The notes beneath the pieces were generated by a model, which was not told where the DNA came from, searched no databases, and saw only the letters and a list, made by a program, of their open reading frames with translations. Position numbers and translations under genes: made by a program. Below are positions 31,873 through 41,414 of a DNA stretch of 64,000 nucleotides, in pieces. This stretch comes from UBA5078 sp964538025. GTDB taxonomy: Bacteria > Pseudomonadota > Gammaproteobacteria > Pseudomonadales > Pseudohongiellaceae. Positions within the stretch are counted from its first letter, which is position 1. Each line of letters starts with the position of its first letter. The stretch spans positions 62,001-126,000 of the forward strand of contig CAZICZ010000007.1 in NCBI GenBank assembly GCA_964538025.1, read 5' to 3'.

Positions 31873-34206
31873 TTACTTCTTTTTGAGCGCCTGTTCAAAA
31901 AGCGCTGCCATCGTTCCCATCTGACGTTTGTTCTGGGCAGCCGCCTCGAAATCTTTCTTCGCGCGCGGGGCCGCCTGTTGCTGCTGGCGGCGAGTCGAGT
32001 CTCCCTGTCGTCCCTGTGTACTGCTGCCCGCAACCGGCAACTCGTCGTTCAGGCGCATTGTCAGGGCAATGCGCTTGCGGTCCATGTCGACCTCCAGGAC
32101 CTTGACCTTGACGATGTCTCCCGCCTTCACCACGTCGTGTGGGGTTTTGACAAACTTGTCGGATAGCGCGGAGATGTGTACCAGCCCGTCCTGATGCACG
32201 CCGATGTCCACGAAGGCGCCAAAGTTGGTGACGTTGGTGACGGTGCCTTCGAGCGTCATGCCAGGGGTCAGGTCACTTATTTTCTCCACGCCCTCTTTCA
32301 GAGACGCCGTCTTGAACTCGGGTCGAGGATCGCGGCCCGGCTTTTCCAGTTCTTTCAAAATATCCTGCACTGTGGGCAGGCCACAGTCGGGCGTCACGTA
32401 GTCCTGTGGATTCAGGCTGCGGATAAAGGCAACGTCGCCGATCATGGATTTGAGATCGCGCCCATTTTTCTTCGCAATGGCCTCCACCACCCAATAGGAC
32501 TCGGGATGTACTGCGCTGGCATCCAGCGGGTTCTCACTTTCATTGACGCGCAGGAAACCGGCCGCCTGTTCATAACTCTTGTCGCCAAAGCGTGGCACCT
32601 TTTTCAACTCTTCGCGGCTGCGGAAGCGGCCATGGGCATTGCGAAAATCGATGATGTTGTTCACCAGAGTCTGGTTCAGGCCGGACACCCGCTTGAGCAG
32701 AGGCACGGACGCGGAGTTCACATCCACGCCGACAGCGTTTACACAGTCCTCTACTACCGCATCGAGACTGCGCGCGAGTTTCACCTGACTCACATCGTGC
32801 TGATACTGGCCCACGCCGATGGACTTGGGATCAATCTTGACGAGCTCCGGCAGCGGGTCCTGCAAGCGGCGCGCGATGGACACCGCCCCGCGTATGGTCA
32901 CATCCAGATCCGGGAATTCCTGCGCCGCCAGTTCGGAGGCGGAATAGACCGAGGCGCCGGACTCATTGACGATGACACGTGTGATGCCCAGTTCGGGATG
33001 TGCCTTGAGCAGCGTGGCGACAAACTGGTCCGTCTCCCGCGACGCTGTGCCATTGCCGATGCTGATCAGTTCGACCGCATATTTCTTGCACAGCGACAGC
33101 AAGGTCGCTGCCGCTTCGGCAATTTTGTTCTGCGGCGCATTGGGGAAGATGGCGCCATGATCCAGCACCTTGCCAGTGGCATCCACGGCGGCAAGTTTGA
33201 CGCCGGTGCGCAGGCCGGGGTCGAGGCCGAGGGTGACCTTTTTGCCCGCAGGCGCGGCCAGCAACAGGTCCTTGATGTTCTTCGCAAACACCTCGATGGC
33301 GTCTTCTTCGGCCCGCTCGCGGATCTCGGTGAGGAAATCAGTTTGCAGATGGCTTTGAAGCTTCACGCGCCACGTCCAGCGCACCACCTCTGCCAACCAG
33401 GCATCCGCAGGACGGCCCTGATCGGTGATCTTCCAGAAATGGGCGATCAGGGACTCACATGGATGTCGGGCGCCTTCCTCGATGTCTCGGATGTCGACGC
33501 TCAGTTGCAGGATACCTTCCTTGCGGGCACGAAACAGAGCCATGGCGCGGTGGGACGGGATTTTTTCCAGCGCTTCGGAGAAGTCGAAATAGTCACGGTA
33601 CTTGGCGCCCTCCTGCTCCTTGCCAGGAACAAGCACCGAAATAATTTGTGCGCGCTGCCAGAAGTAATCGCGCAGCTGGCCCAACAGGGCGGCGTCTTCG
33701 CTGAACTGTTCGATCAGGATGTGTTTGGCGCCGTCGAGCACTGCCTTCGCGTCGGGAAAGCCCGCCTCCTCGTTCACGTAGGCCTGTGCTTCCTGTTCGG
33801 GATGGCGTGTGGGCTCACCGAACAGCAAGTCCGCCAAGGGCTGGATGCCTGCCTCGCGGGCGATTTGCGCCTTGGTGCGGCGCTTGGGTTTGTAGGGCAG
33901 ATACAGATCTTCGAGTTCCGTCTTTGTCGCTACCTCGCGAATCTGCTTTTCCAGCGCAGGCGTGAGTTTCTCCTGTTCCTTGATGCTTTTCAGAATGGCG
34001 TCACGTCGCTCTTCCAGTTCCCGCAGGTAGACCAGGCGTTCCTGCAATTTGCGTAACTGGGTGTCGTCCAGACCACCGGTCACTTCCTTTCGGTATCGGG
34101 AGATAAAGGGCACCGTGGCACCCTCATCGAGCAATGTAACGGCGGCCTGAACCTGGGCGGGGCGAGCATCAATTTCGGAGGCGATCTGATCAAACAAAAC
34201 GGACAT
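31873..34206 (-). CDS. tex: Tex-family RNA-binding transcription accessory protein
   Basis: A 777-residue Tex protein of standard length. The N-terminal Tex domain (about 5-190) with VPFISRYRKEVTGGLDDTQLR is followed by a YqgF/RNase H-like domain (about 320-455, LGLDPGLRTGVKLAAVD), a helix-hairpin-helix region (ASVPLLKRVSGLNQTLVNNI) and an S1 domain (about 645-715, LEGTVTNVTNFGAFVDIGVH). A Gln/Arg-rich tail follows. Tex affects transcription and toxin expression, and binds nucleic acid. The gene precedes trmJ downstream in the same direction, 48 bases after it. Confidence 0.95.
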   Translation of the reverse strand: MSVLFDQIASEIDARPAQVQAAVTLLDEGATVPFISRYRKEVTGGLDDTQLRKLQERLVYLRELEERRDAILKSIKEQEKLTPALEKQIREVATKTELEDLYLPYKPKRRTKAQIAREAGIQPLADLLFGEPTRHPEQEAQAYVNEEAGFPDAKAVLDGAKHILIEQFSEDAALLGQLRDYFWQRAQIISVLVPGKEQEGAKYRDYFDFSEALEKIPSHRAMALFRARKEGILQLSVDIRDIEEGARHPCESLIAHFWKITDQGRPADAWLAEVVRWTWRVKLQSHLQTDFLTEIRERAEEDAIEVFAKNIKDLLLAAPAGKKVTLGLDPGLRTGVKLAAVDATGKVLDHGAIFPNAPQNKIAEAAATLLSLCKKYAVELISIGNGTASRETDQFVATLLKAHPELGITRVIVNESGASVYSASELAAQEFPDLDVTIRGAVSIARRLQDPLPELVKIDPKSIGVGQYQHDVSQVKLARSLDAVVEDCVNAVGVDVNSASVPLLKRVSGLNQTLVNNIIDFRNAHGRFRSREELKKVPRFGDKSYEQAAGFLRVNESENPLDASAVHPESYWVVEAIAKKNGRDLKSMIGDVAFIRSLNPQDYVTPDCGLPTVQDILKELEKPGRDPRPEFKTASLKEGVEKISDLTPGMTLEGTVTNVTNFGAFVDIGVHQDGLVHISALSDKFVKTPHDVVKAGDIVKVKVLEVDMDRKRIALTMRLNDELPVAGSSTQGRQGDSTRRQQQQAAPRAKKDFEAAAQNKRQMGTMAALFEQALKKK

Positions 34207-34253
34207 ACGGCTTGTACTCTTGCGTTGCTGTGAAAAAGGAATGAAAAAACGAT

Positions 34254-35123
34254 TCAGCGGGATTCGTCGCCCTTGCGTCGCGGCTTGGCGTCGCGTTTTT
34301 CCTGGCGCTGCTGCTCGACCGTGATCGCGCGCGTGGCACGTTCGTTGAGCATATCGATGTGCGCAAGAAAGCCGCGCAGCACACTGATTTCCATCTGATC
34401 CGGACGGATGCGGCCAAACATCCGACGCATGCGCATCATCAGGAGCCGGGGATTTTCCGGGTCATGGAAATTGAGGTCGATCATGGCCTGCTCCAGATGG
34501 GCATAAAAGCCCTCGATCTGGGTGCCCGTGGCCTTGGGCACGTCCCACTCCACGCCCTCGACAATTTCGTCGGGCGCAGGCATCGGCGCCGGGGCACCCT
34601 CCGCCTGTCGGCGCAGTAGTTCCTTGCGCACCTCATAGCTGATCACCATGACCGCGGCGGCCAGATTGAGCGAACTGAGCTTTTCGTCGGCCGGGATATT
34701 GACGTGGAAGTGGCATAACTGGAGTTCTTCGTTGGTCAGGCCGGAATCCTCCCGACCGAACACCAGCGCCACTTCGTTGAGGCGGCTGTCATCGGCTACC
34801 CTGCGGGCACATTCTTCGGGGGAGATCAGGGGCCAGGGAATGCTGCGGATGCGAGCACTCGAGCCGATCACCAGCCCACAGTGTTCAACGGCCTCTTCCA
34901 ATGTGCGCGTCACGCGGGCCCGGTCGAGAATGTCCACGGCGGACACGGCGCGGCCGCTGGCAATGGGGCTCGGATACTCCTTCGGGTCCACCAGCGTCAA
35001 CTTGGACAGGCCCATGTTTTTCATGGCGCGCGCGGTGGCACCAATGTTGCCGGGATGGGAGGTATTGACCAGGATAATGCGCACATTGTCGGCGCAGGCC
35101 TGCAGATCGAACGTGGTGGACAA
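34254..35123 (-). CDS. trmJ: tRNA (Cm32/Um32) methyltransferase TrmJ
   Basis: A 289-residue SPOUT methyltransferase. Typical TrmJ segments are NVRIILVNTSHPGNIGATARAMKNMGL (in two pieces), LVFGREDSGLTNEELQLCHF (near 118-137) and IPADEKLSSLNLAAAVMVISYEV, the last being the SPOUT knot. TrmJ 2'-O-methylates position 32 in several tRNAs. No ATG fits the conserved start; a TTG at 35123 has AAGAGG at good spacing and is chosen, while an upstream ATG at 35180 adds 19 residues. Divergent suhB follows, as in E. coli. Confidence 0.85.
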   Translation of the reverse strand: MSTTFDLQACADNVRIILVNTSHPGNIGATARAMKNMGLSKLTLVDPKEYPSPIASGRAVSAVDILDRARVTRTLEEAVEHCGLVIGSSARIRSIPWPLISPEECARRVADDSRLNEVALVFGREDSGLTNEELQLCHFHVNIPADEKLSSLNLAAAVMVISYEVRKELLRRQAEGAPAPMPAPDEIVEGVEWDVPKATGTQIEGFYAHLEQAMIDLNFHDPENPRLLMMRMRRMFGRIRPDQMEISVLRGFLAHIDMLNERATRAITVEQQRQEKRDAKPRRKGDESR

Positions 35124-35233
35124 AAGGCACCTCTTGGGAGCACTGAAATTTTCGAGCGGGCGATTATAGCAGGGAAACAAAGGCCGGACTTTGCTATGAT
35201 GGCGCGCATTTGAATCAGCAGGTTTTCGTCTCC

Positions 35234-36028
35234 ATGCACGCTATCGTCAATATCGCCCTCAAGGCCGCCCGCGACGCCTCCGAAGTGCTCGCCCATAACA
35301 GTGACCGCCTGGACCGCATCCGCGTCCTGGAGGACTCCGCACGCGGGGTCATTACCAACATGGACATGGACTCGGAGAAGACGCTGGTATTCCACCTGCA
35401 GAAGGCGTACCCGGACTATAGCATCCAGTCCCGCGTCTCCGGTTTCACGGCCGGCAAGGACACCCAGAACGTGTGGATCATCGACCCGCTCGGCGGGAGC
35501 GACAACTACCGTCGCGGTATCCCGCACTTCTGTGTGTCGATTGCGCTGGCGACCGCGGGCCGGGTGACCCATGCCGTGGTGGTGAACCCCATGCTGCGGG
35601 AGGAGTACAGCGCCAGTCGCGGCACGGCGGGACAGGTCAATACCCAGCGTCTGCGGGTCAGCAAGCAGGCGTCACTGGAGGGCGGTCTTGTGACGCTGGA
35701 AACCCAGATACAGCACGCGGATCACATGGCACGGGTGCATTCGCTGCAACAAAGCCTGTATGCCCTTCCCTGCGATGTTCGCCTGTCGGGTTGCCCTGCG
35801 CTGGATCTGCTGTGGGCCGCGGGGGGGCGCAGCGATGGTGGCTGGCTGGGCGAACAGGCTCCGGAAGCCGTGGCAGCCGCCTTGTTGATCCTGCAGGAAT
35901 CTGGCGCCCTGATCAGCGATGCGCAGGGCAGCCCGGATATTAGCAACGCAAAGGAATTGGTGTTTGGCAATCCCAAGTGCTTCAAGCAGTTGCTGCAGGT
36001 GCGCAAGGGCATCAGCACAAAGAAATAA
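35234..36028 (+). CDS. suhB: SuhB-like protein with degenerate inositol monophosphatase site
   Basis: A 264-residue protein that aligns with E. coli SuhB over its length without gaps in the regions I could compare. It has MHAIVNIALKAARDA, D44 in TNMD, D84 in IIDP and the GxxALDL block of the dimer/NusA-interacting region. Three residues needed for Mg2+ and catalysis differ: E67 is Arg, D87 is Gly (IIDPLGG instead of IDPLDG) and D212 is Ala. It is divergent from trmJ as in E. coli. SuhB also works as a NusA-binding rRNA antitermination factor independent of phosphatase activity, so this is likely a non-catalytic SuhB. It is not truncated. Confidence 0.85.
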   Translation: MHAIVNIALKAARDASEVLAHNSDRLDRIRVLEDSARGVITNMDMDSEKTLVFHLQKAYPDYSIQSRVSGFTAGKDTQNVWIIDPLGGSDNYRRGIPHFCVSIALATAGRVTHAVVVNPMLREEYSASRGTAGQVNTQRLRVSKQASLEGGLVTLETQIQHADHMARVHSLQQSLYALPCDVRLSGCPALDLLWAAGGRSDGGWLGEQAPEAVAAALLILQESGALISDAQGSPDISNAKELVFGNPKCFKQLLQVRKGISTKK

Positions 36029-36166
36029 ACAACAGGTGAGAGAAAAACGGGGCTGGGCAGGTCTGCTAGGCTGGGTGCCACCGCCCCCACAACAATAACA
36101 CTGCGAGCGCTTTATCCCGCACCGTCCTCCAGGGACACGCGCGATCAGCACGACGTTTGGAAGCAC

Positions 36167-37534
36167 ATGGCTGAGAGTCCCCCCAAAAAGCGCCACAGCC
36201 TGGTCACTGATCCCATTCCACAGACCCTCATTCGCATGACGGGGCCGATGATCATCGGCATGTTCATGCTGTTTACGTTCAACCTCGTCGATACCCTTTT
36301 CATCAGCATGCTCGGGACAGAGCCCCTGTCAGCCATCAGTTTCACCTTTCCGGTGACCTTCATGGTGCTGAGTCTTGCGATCGGTCTGGGCATTGGCACC
36401 TCTGCCGTGGTGGCCAAATACCTCGGCTGTGACGAACACGAGAAGGCCAAGGAAGCCTCCACCGTCACCAACTACACCTCGATTGCCCTCGCTCTGGCAC
36501 TTTCTCTGATCGCCTATGTGTTCATGGACCCGATCTTCCGTGTGATGGGCGCAAGCGAATCGCTGCTGCCACAGATTCGCGACTACATGGCGATCTGGCT
36601 GCCCACCAGCGCCCTGCTGGTCGGGATGAATTCCGCCAACAGCGTGCTGCGCGCAAGTGGCGACACCAAGACACCAAGCCTCGTGATGGCAGCCGCTGGC
36701 CTGATCAATGCCGTGATGGACCCGGTCCTGATTTTTGGGCTCGGGCCGATCCCTGCGATGGGCATTCAGGGGGCGGCCATTGCCACCCTCCTCTCCTGGA
36801 TCGTCGCGTTCGTCTATCTGTTCTATTACCTGATCGTGAAACTGGAACTGGTCTACCCCGGGCTGCCTTCCCGCGCCATTTTTATTTCCTCCAGCCGCGA
36901 GATGCTGCGCATCGGCATCCCGGCTGCAGGGGCCAACATGATGACGCCGGTGGCGGCAGGGATCATGACAGCCATCGCGGCCAGCTATGGGGCCAGCACC
37001 GTGGCCGCCTTTGGTGTGGGCTCACGGCTTGAGTCAATTGCGTGCCTGATCGTGCTCGCACTGTCCACCACACTGCCACCCTTCATCAGCCAGAATTTCG
37101 GTGCGGGACGCACGGACCGCATCGCGCACTCCTATCGCCTGACGATGAAATTTATCCTGCTGTGGCAACTGCTGATCTATGGGGTGATGGCACTGTCGGC
37201 GGGGATGATCGCGCGGGTATTTACAGACGATGAAGAGGTCAGCCGCGCCATTTCGCTGTTCCTGTGGATTCTGCCTCTTGGCTATGGTCTGCAGGGCGTG
37301 GTGATTCTCACGAACTCGGCCTTCAACGCCATGCACAAGCCCATGATCGCGCTCTATCTGAGCATTGCCCGTTTCTTCTTGTTTTATGTGCCACTGGCAT
37401 GGCTGGGCAGCCAGCTGTTCGGATTGCCGGGATTTTATGCGGGTGCCTTGCTGGGGAATGTTCTCATGGCCTTGCTGTCGTGGCGCAGCTTCGAGCGGGC
37501 GCTCAAGGCGTATCCCACGCCGACGACGGCCTAG
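36167..37534 (+). CDS. MATE-family multidrug/Na+ efflux transporter
   Basis: A 455-residue MATE protein with 12 hydrophobic segments. Visible family features are PMIIGMFMLFTFNLVDTLFISML, AIGLGIGTSAVVAKYLG, the inter-helix GLINAVMDPVLIFGLGP (near 185-200) and the second bundle with PAAGANMMTPVAAGIMTAIA. It probably exports cationic compounds using a Na+ or H+ gradient. Substrate unknown. It starts 138 bases after suhB without clear promoter evidence and converges on the radical SAM gene with a 3-base gap. Confidence 0.88.
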   Translation: MAESPPKKRHSLVTDPIPQTLIRMTGPMIIGMFMLFTFNLVDTLFISMLGTEPLSAISFTFPVTFMVLSLAIGLGIGTSAVVAKYLGCDEHEKAKEASTVTNYTSIALALALSLIAYVFMDPIFRVMGASESLLPQIRDYMAIWLPTSALLVGMNSANSVLRASGDTKTPSLVMAAAGLINAVMDPVLIFGLGPIPAMGIQGAAIATLLSWIVAFVYLFYYLIVKLELVYPGLPSRAIFISSSREMLRIGIPAAGANMMTPVAAGIMTAIAASYGASTVAAFGVGSRLESIACLIVLALSTTLPPFISQNFGAGRTDRIAHSYRLTMKFILLWQLLIYGVMALSAGMIARVFTDDEEVSRAISLFLWILPLGYGLQGVVILTNSAFNAMHKPMIALYLSIARFFLFYVPLAWLGSQLFGLPGFYAGALLGNVLMALLSWRSFERALKAYPTPTTA

Positions 37535-37537
37535 ATC

Positions 37538-39202
37538 TCAGGGACTGCGGAAGAGATTGCGCAGTCCGGCCATGATGCCCGACTGCTTCTGAGCCGTGGC
37601 GACGGCCTGATCCACTTCGCGAGCGGCAGGTTCATAGGTTTTCACCGCCTCGTCCACCACCGGTTCACCCGACTCCTTTGTGAAGGCCGCCTTCTGTTCG
37701 TCATCAATCAGGCTGAAGCTCTTGTCTGCCACGGTGGCGACATCGTCATCGAGGCTCAAACGGTTGTTGCTCTCCTGAAAGGCCAGCATTTCCAGACAGA
37801 TCGCGTTGTATTGTTCCGCGCTCAGCAGCTCGGGGCGCTCCTTCATGTTCAGCGTGAACTGCTTGTCATTGGCTGCCGAGAGATAGTGCAGGTTTTTCTT
37901 GGTCGTCAGCAGCAGACCCTCCGCCTTCGCACGGTCATACAGCGGCGTGCCACGAAGCGGGATATACGGGAAGAAGAAGAAAAATTCCGGTGCAATACGG
38001 CGGTTCAACTCCAGTGTCTGGCGCATGTTCTCCGCCGTCTCCAGCGGCATGCCGACGATATTGAAGGTCAGACGATTGATGCCCGCCTTTTTGCAGTTTT
38101 CGGCAGCTTCGATGATTTGCTGGTTCTTCATTTTGCGGCCGAGCATGGTGGAGCGGTAGGTCTCATCTCCACTTTCGATGCCAAACCAGATTGTGTGGCA
38201 TCCGGCCTCTTTCGCATCCTGGCAGAACTTTTCATTCATCACTTCCACGCGGGAATTGATCGAGAACGGCAAGCCGATTCTTTCCTTGTAAATTTCAAAG
38301 AACGCACGCACGAATTTCAGGTTGGAGAGAAAGAGCTCATCCCAGAATTCGAAATAGCCAACGTTGTAGCGGTCGCGCAGACGGATGAGTTCATTGACCA
38401 TGTCCTCGGGATCGTACTTGCGCAGGAATTCTTTTTTGGTTTTCCAGCCATCGAGCAATGGCGTGTTGCAGCAGTACGTGCAGCGGTAGGGACAGCCGCG
38501 CCCGGTCATCACCGGGAGCACGACCTTTTCCTTAGGCCCGAAGATGGAGGTGTTCACATCGCGGAAGCTGCCATCCTTTTCAAAGATGTCATAGTCCGGA
38601 AACGGCAAGGCGGCCAGATCACCGATCTGGTGCGGCTCGGTGCGAAATACTTCGCCGTCCTTGAGCTTTTCCCACATGCCATCCACGGGGCCATCCTTGC
38701 TGCCCCGCAAAAACTGCACGAGATTGCCCATCGCATACTCGCCATCGCCCACGCAGATGAAATCAATGTTCGGGTTCTCGATAGTCTGCTCTTGGGACAG
38801 CATCGCCTGATACCCGCCGATACAGATGGCCATCTCGGGCAGCATCGACTTCAGGATTTCGAAATAGGGTTCCATCGGGTACCAGTGAGGGCTCATCACC
38901 GAAAACGCAATCAGGTCCGGGTTCAGTTCCACGATGCTGCGGGCGTAATTCACTGGGTTATAGAGGTCTGGATCGCGCACGATCAGGATCGGTTTGAGAA
39001 TGATCTCGACCCAGGGAAAGTCGCGCTTGAGATAGGCAGAGATTGCCGCGAGGGGCATGGCAACTTCGTTGCCATCGGGCGAATAGAAACTGAGGACAAG
39101 GCGCAGGGTCTTACTGTCTGCCGTTTTGCCGAACCAGCGCGATTTGGCTTGAGGGTATGCCGGGCGTTCGGAGCTAACGGCAATCAGATCAGCGGTGTTC
39201 AT
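37538..39202 (-). CDS. B12-binding-domain radical SAM protein
   Basis: A 554-residue protein with an N-terminal cobalamin-binding-like Rossmann domain (about 50-180; it lacks a clear DxHxxG motif) and a radical SAM core beginning at MTGRGCPYRCTYCCN (CxxxCxxC, near 226-240). SVGDGEYAMGNL-like family blocks and the post-core GIESGDETYRSTMLGRK (near 322) are present. The C-terminal 50 residues (Lys/Glu-rich) look flexible. Related proteins act in hopanoid, bacteriochlorophyll or natural-product methylation, but no pathway genes adjoin it. The ATG at 39202 is preferred to an upstream one at 39331. Confidence 0.78.
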   Translation of the reverse strand: MNTADLIAVSSERPAYPQAKSRWFGKTADSKTLRLVLSFYSPDGNEVAMPLAAISAYLKRDFPWVEIILKPILIVRDPDLYNPVNYARSIVELNPDLIAFSVMSPHWYPMEPYFEILKSMLPEMAICIGGYQAMLSQEQTIENPNIDFICVGDGEYAMGNLVQFLRGSKDGPVDGMWEKLKDGEVFRTEPHQIGDLAALPFPDYDIFEKDGSFRDVNTSIFGPKEKVVLPVMTGRGCPYRCTYCCNTPLLDGWKTKKEFLRKYDPEDMVNELIRLRDRYNVGYFEFWDELFLSNLKFVRAFFEIYKERIGLPFSINSRVEVMNEKFCQDAKEAGCHTIWFGIESGDETYRSTMLGRKMKNQQIIEAAENCKKAGINRLTFNIVGMPLETAENMRQTLELNRRIAPEFFFFFPYIPLRGTPLYDRAKAEGLLLTTKKNLHYLSAANDKQFTLNMKERPELLSAEQYNAICLEMLAFQESNNRLSLDDDVATVADKSFSLIDDEQKAAFTKESGEPVVDEAVKTYEPAAREVDQAVATAQKQSGIMAGLRNLFRSP

Positions 39203-39385
39203 GCAGGCCTCGGGGTCCCAGGGAAGGCGACGCCAAGGCGTGCCTTTCGAATGCTTGAGTAATTTAGTGGGAAATAATACCACAAGAATCGGCACGCGCA
39301 CGGGGGTTTCTTTACTCCCCAAGCCGGGCAAATTGCACTATTCTTCCTCTCCCGTTTCTCCCACTTGCGCCGGACCTTTTCTCCT

Positions 39386-39958
39386 ATGGACGCCATACAC
39401 GCTCTGCATACCCGCCTCTCCATTCCCCGCGTGACCGGCCCCGTGCCGGACGAACAGCGCCTGCAGAATATGTTCCGCGCGGCACTGCGCGCACCGGATC
39501 ACGGGCAACTGCGCCCCTGGCGCTTCCTGCGCATTCAGGATGAGGGCCTTCAGGGCCTCGCAGACCTGTTCGAGCAGGCCGCCCGCGCAGACTCTCCGGA
39601 GGCCACCGATACCGAGATTGCCAGTGCCCGCGGAAAGGCTTTGCGTGCACCGCTGGTCATCATCACCATCTCCAAGGCGACCGACCATCCGAAGGTGCCC
39701 GCGCTGGAACAGGACATTGCGGCGGGGTGTGCCACTCACGCCATGCTGATTGCGGCCCATGCCCAGGGCATCGGCGCGGTGTGGCGGACAGGGCCGCTCG
39801 CGACGCATCCTGTTGTGGCGCGAGGCCTGGGACTTGCGCCGGGAGAAAAAGTCATCGCAATGTTGTATGTTGGCCACTCAGAAGGACCCACGCGGGAACT
39901 GAGGGAAGAACCGGTCGACGAGTATGTTCAGACCTGGCACGCCCCCTCGGCGCGCTAA
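39386..39958 (+). CDS. YdjA-like nitroreductase
   Basis: A 190-residue FMN-dependent nitroreductase. It resembles E. coli YdjA with MDAIHALHTRLSIPRV at the start, LQNMFRAALRAPDHGQLRPWRFLRI (in two pieces), a central AAGCATHAMLIAAHAQGIGAVWRTG and LGLAPGEKVIAMLYVGH. It likely reduces quinones or nitroaromatics with NAD(P)H. The ATG at 39386 matches the family start; an earlier ATG at 39365 adds 7 residues. No strong ribosome binding site is seen at either. The next gene is 46 bases downstream. Confidence 0.85.
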   Translation: MDAIHALHTRLSIPRVTGPVPDEQRLQNMFRAALRAPDHGQLRPWRFLRIQDEGLQGLADLFEQAARADSPEATDTEIASARGKALRAPLVIITISKATDHPKVPALEQDIAAGCATHAMLIAAHAQGIGAVWRTGPLATHPVVARGLGLAPGEKVIAMLYVGHSEGPTRELREEPVDEYVQTWHAPSAR

Positions 39959-40004
39959 GCAATCGCCCGCTGCATGTCACAATAAAAACGAGATCACTGT
40001 CCGA

Positions 40005-40580
40005 ATGCGAAGAACTGTTTTTTCTACCCCGCTTATCACGCCACTTCTGCGCTGGCTGTCCATCCTGATTTTGAAGCTCATCGGATGGAAGGCGGTTGGC
40101 CGTCCGGTGGAGAACGCACGGTTCGTGCTGATCGGAGCGCCCCATACGAGCAACTGGGATTTTCCCATCATGCTGATGGTGGTCCTGAGCCTGCGCCTGA
40201 AAGTCTTCTGGATGGGCAAGCACACCCTGTTTCCCTTTCCCGTGGGCTGGTTCATGAAATGGCTGGGCGGTATACCGGTCGACCGCTCCCGCGCCACCAA
40301 TCTGGTGGAACAGACAGTCCAGCAATACCGCGAGAACCCCGAGCTGATCGTTCTGGTGCCGCCGGAAGGCACCCGCAGCAAGGTCAAGGAGTGGAAAACC
40401 GGGTTTTACCGGATTGCGGTCAACGCGCAGGTGCCGGTGCTGCTCGGGTATGTGGATGCGGCGAAGAAAGAGGGAGGGCTGGCGGACTTCTTCTACCCTA
40501 CCGGAAACCTCGAAGAGGACATGCCGAAGATCCGCGCGTTCTATGCCGACAAGGTCGGCATCAACCCGGAAAATGCGTGA
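40005..40580 (+). CDS. PlsC-like acyltransferase
   Basis: A 191-residue 1-acylglycerol-phosphate-acyltransferase-like protein. The catalytic HTSNWD (H-x4-D) is near 46-51, GGIPVDRSRATN near 85 and VPPEGTRSKVKEWKTGFYRIA near 118-138 contains the PEGT substrate motif. N-terminal hydrophobic residues (about 10-24) fit a membrane-associated enzyme. It is shorter than PlsC proper (about 240), and the acyl acceptor is unknown. It converges on the TetR gene with a 9-base gap and is probably cotranscribed with the nitroreductase. Confidence 0.82.
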   Translation: MRRTVFSTPLITPLLRWLSILILKLIGWKAVGRPVENARFVLIGAPHTSNWDFPIMLMVVLSLRLKVFWMGKHTLFPFPVGWFMKWLGGIPVDRSRATNLVEQTVQQYRENPELIVLVPPEGTRSKVKEWKTGFYRIAVNAQVPVLLGYVDAAKKEGGLADFFYPTGNLEEDMPKIRAFYADKVGINPENA

Positions 40581-40589
40581 GTCAGAGGG

Positions 40590-41300
40590 TCACGCACCCG
40601 TGTAACACAGATTGCGAAGCGTCGTGTCGAATACGAAGCGGGCGTAGTCTTCAATACGGGTACCCATCAGCCCAAACTTCCACCGTTTGAGATACCACTG
40701 CTGGAGCATGGACGTGGTATTCGTTGCCAACAGGTCGAGCCTGTCGGCCGTAAAAAGTCCTGCCTCAACACCGGCCTTGAAGGTGTCCATCAGCCGCTCG
40801 TCGAACTTCAGCTCCATCTGCATGGCTGCCTCACGCTGCTCGCGGGAAAGCCCTTTCGCCTCCAGATAACAGAAGTAGTACCACGGGTGCATGATCTCGT
40901 TCATGAAAATGTCGCCGTAGATGATGGCCTTGAGCCGTTCCACCGGAGACAGATTGATAACCGCCTGATCGGACATCACATCGTCGATGGTTTTGCGCAA
41001 CACTTCTTCGATGGCAGAGGCAAGATCATCCTTGCTGCCGATGTAGGCGTAGAGCCCGCCCATGCTGATCCCGGTGTCGCGGCTCAGGTCTCGCAGACTC
41101 ATTGCCTGAAAGCCTTTGCTGTTCGCAAGCTTGAAGGTGCAGGTGAAGATTTTTTCGAGATTGCCTACCGCTATCTGCGGGCTCTTGATTTGCATTTTTT
41201 CGCGATGAGTTTCAAAAACGCGCTGCCACAGAGGCTCTCCTTCGAGTACCCAGGTGGCGCGAAATGCGTCCATACTGATGGTTTCGGGCCAGTTGCTCAT
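40590..41300 (-). CDS. TetR-family transcriptional regulator
   Basis: A 236-residue repressor with the TetR N-terminal helix-turn-helix at about 50-95: IFTCTFKLANSKGFQAMSLR followed by TGISMGGLYAYIGSKDDL. The C-terminal ligand domain is long (about 100-236). Such proteins usually sense acyl-CoA or small hydrophobic ligands when placed beside acyl-CoA dehydrogenases. It is divergent from the acyl-CoA dehydrogenase, 187 bases apart, and is the likely local regulator of it. The ATG at 41300 is used; an in-frame start at 41324 adds 8 residues. Confidence 0.85.
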   Translation of the reverse strand: MSNWPETISMDAFRATWVLEGEPLWQRVFETHREKMQIKSPQIAVGNLEKIFTCTFKLANSKGFQAMSLRDLSRDTGISMGGLYAYIGSKDDLASAIEEVLRKTIDDVMSDQAVINLSPVERLKAIIYGDIFMNEIMHPWYYFCYLEAKGLSREQREAAMQMELKFDERLMDTFKAGVEAGLFTADRLDLLATNTTSMLQQWYLKRWKFGLMGTRIEDYARFVFDTTLRNLCYTGA

Positions 41301-41414
41301 TCTTGTTTTTTCTCCCTTCGGCAAGCGCCCTAGTGTAATCTGAAATCATCGCGCAATCACAGTGCTTTGTGGCGATCCAGTCCACTGCCTGGGGGCGTAA
41401 TTCTCCGTGCTATG

